A stretch of DNA of 64,000 nucleotides from Oscarella lobularis (taxonomy: Eukaryota > Porifera > Homoscleromorpha > Homosclerophorida > Oscarellidae). The stretch's first letter is position 1. The number at the start of each line of letters is the position of its first letter. The stretch covers positions 2,249,747 through 2,313,746 of the forward strand of contig NC_089179.1 of NCBI RefSeq assembly GCF_947507565.1. The letters run 5' to 3'. The notes beneath the pieces are model-generated. The model was not told the origin of the DNA. It was given only the letters and a program-made list of their open reading frames with translations, and made no database searches. Below are positions 63,953 through 64,000 of the stretch, one piece after another. Made by a program: the position numbers and the translations under genes.

Positions 63953-64000
63953 CAAACCCAGGTGTGGCTGCTGAAGCCAGTGGAAGTTCTCAGCAGGAGC

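Noticed and set aside
1-64000. CRISPR arrays, tRNA/rRNA genes, bacterial-style operons, viral genomes
   Set aside because: No spaced direct repeats of CRISPR type, no clover-leaf or rRNA signatures, and no Shine-Dalgarno-led gene strings were seen; all tandem repeats are contiguous minisatellites.

Overview
The window looks like repeat-dense genomic DNA from an early-branching animal, most likely a sponge (inference). The reading frames are eukaryotic and split by very small GT-AG introns, mostly 46-67 bp. The 5' exons of an RBPJ/CSL gene (20028-20320) point to a metazoan. THAP, HIRAN, death-domain, RAG1-like and Ulp1-like fragments, DIRS and Crypton tyrosine-recombinase elements, P, hAT, pogo/Tigger and Helitron elements, and a 2A-bearing non-LTR fragment all fit a sponge or other non-bilaterian. 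I saw no prokaryotic operons, CRISPR arrays, rRNA or tRNA.

Layout. 1-5 kb: a decayed transposon (unit U1: transposase C-terminus, HIRAN gene, right terminal repeat at 3706) interrupted by a complete 1.75 kb pogo element, then a gene with 24-bp acidic repeats. 5-10 kb: repeats and an RPA-like OB-fold gene with two in-frame stops. 10.5-15.8 kb: relics of hAT, Helitron, death-domain and Ulp1-like genes. 17.2-19.7 kb: a complete Tigger-like element carrying a HIRAN gene. 20-22.2 kb: RBPJ 5' exons, a Helitron-type end and a truncated DIRS element. 22.5-25.6 kb: U2 (HIRAN plus transposase). 26-29 kb: P and non-LTR relics and a Crypton. 29.9-32.4 kb: a 1.37 kb tandem duplication. 32.4-37.8 kb: 2A/PHD fragment, THAP gene, RecQ relic and RAG1-like N-terminal gene. 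37.8-39.5 kb: U3. 39.5-44.9 kb: a SWIM zinc-finger gene split by a young, complete 4.55 kb P element. 45-51.5 kb: a DIRS element split by U4 (3.13 kb, complete ends). 51.8-53.1 kb: a non-LTR relic. 53.2-64 kb: repeats, Helitron-type ends, pogo and P relics, and a RING-type gene running off the edge.

The strongest result is a recurring two-gene transposon. A DDE transposase with an HDES/HDC-type first catalytic motif lies tail-to-tail with a small HIRAN-domain gene. The arrangement is seen in U1, U2 and U4. Terminal repeats of the CAGTGC...CATAAACTTCC type are flanked by TA. In U2 and U4, and probably U1, the HIRAN gene keeps one intron at the same position and phase. An unrelated Tigger element here also carries a HIRAN gene, head-to-head with its transposase, and the P element has its own tail-to-tail second gene. 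Passenger genes, HIRAN in particular, therefore look like a shared strategy of DNA transposons in this genome. Nearly all elements carry stops or frameshifts; the P and U4 ends are the best preserved.
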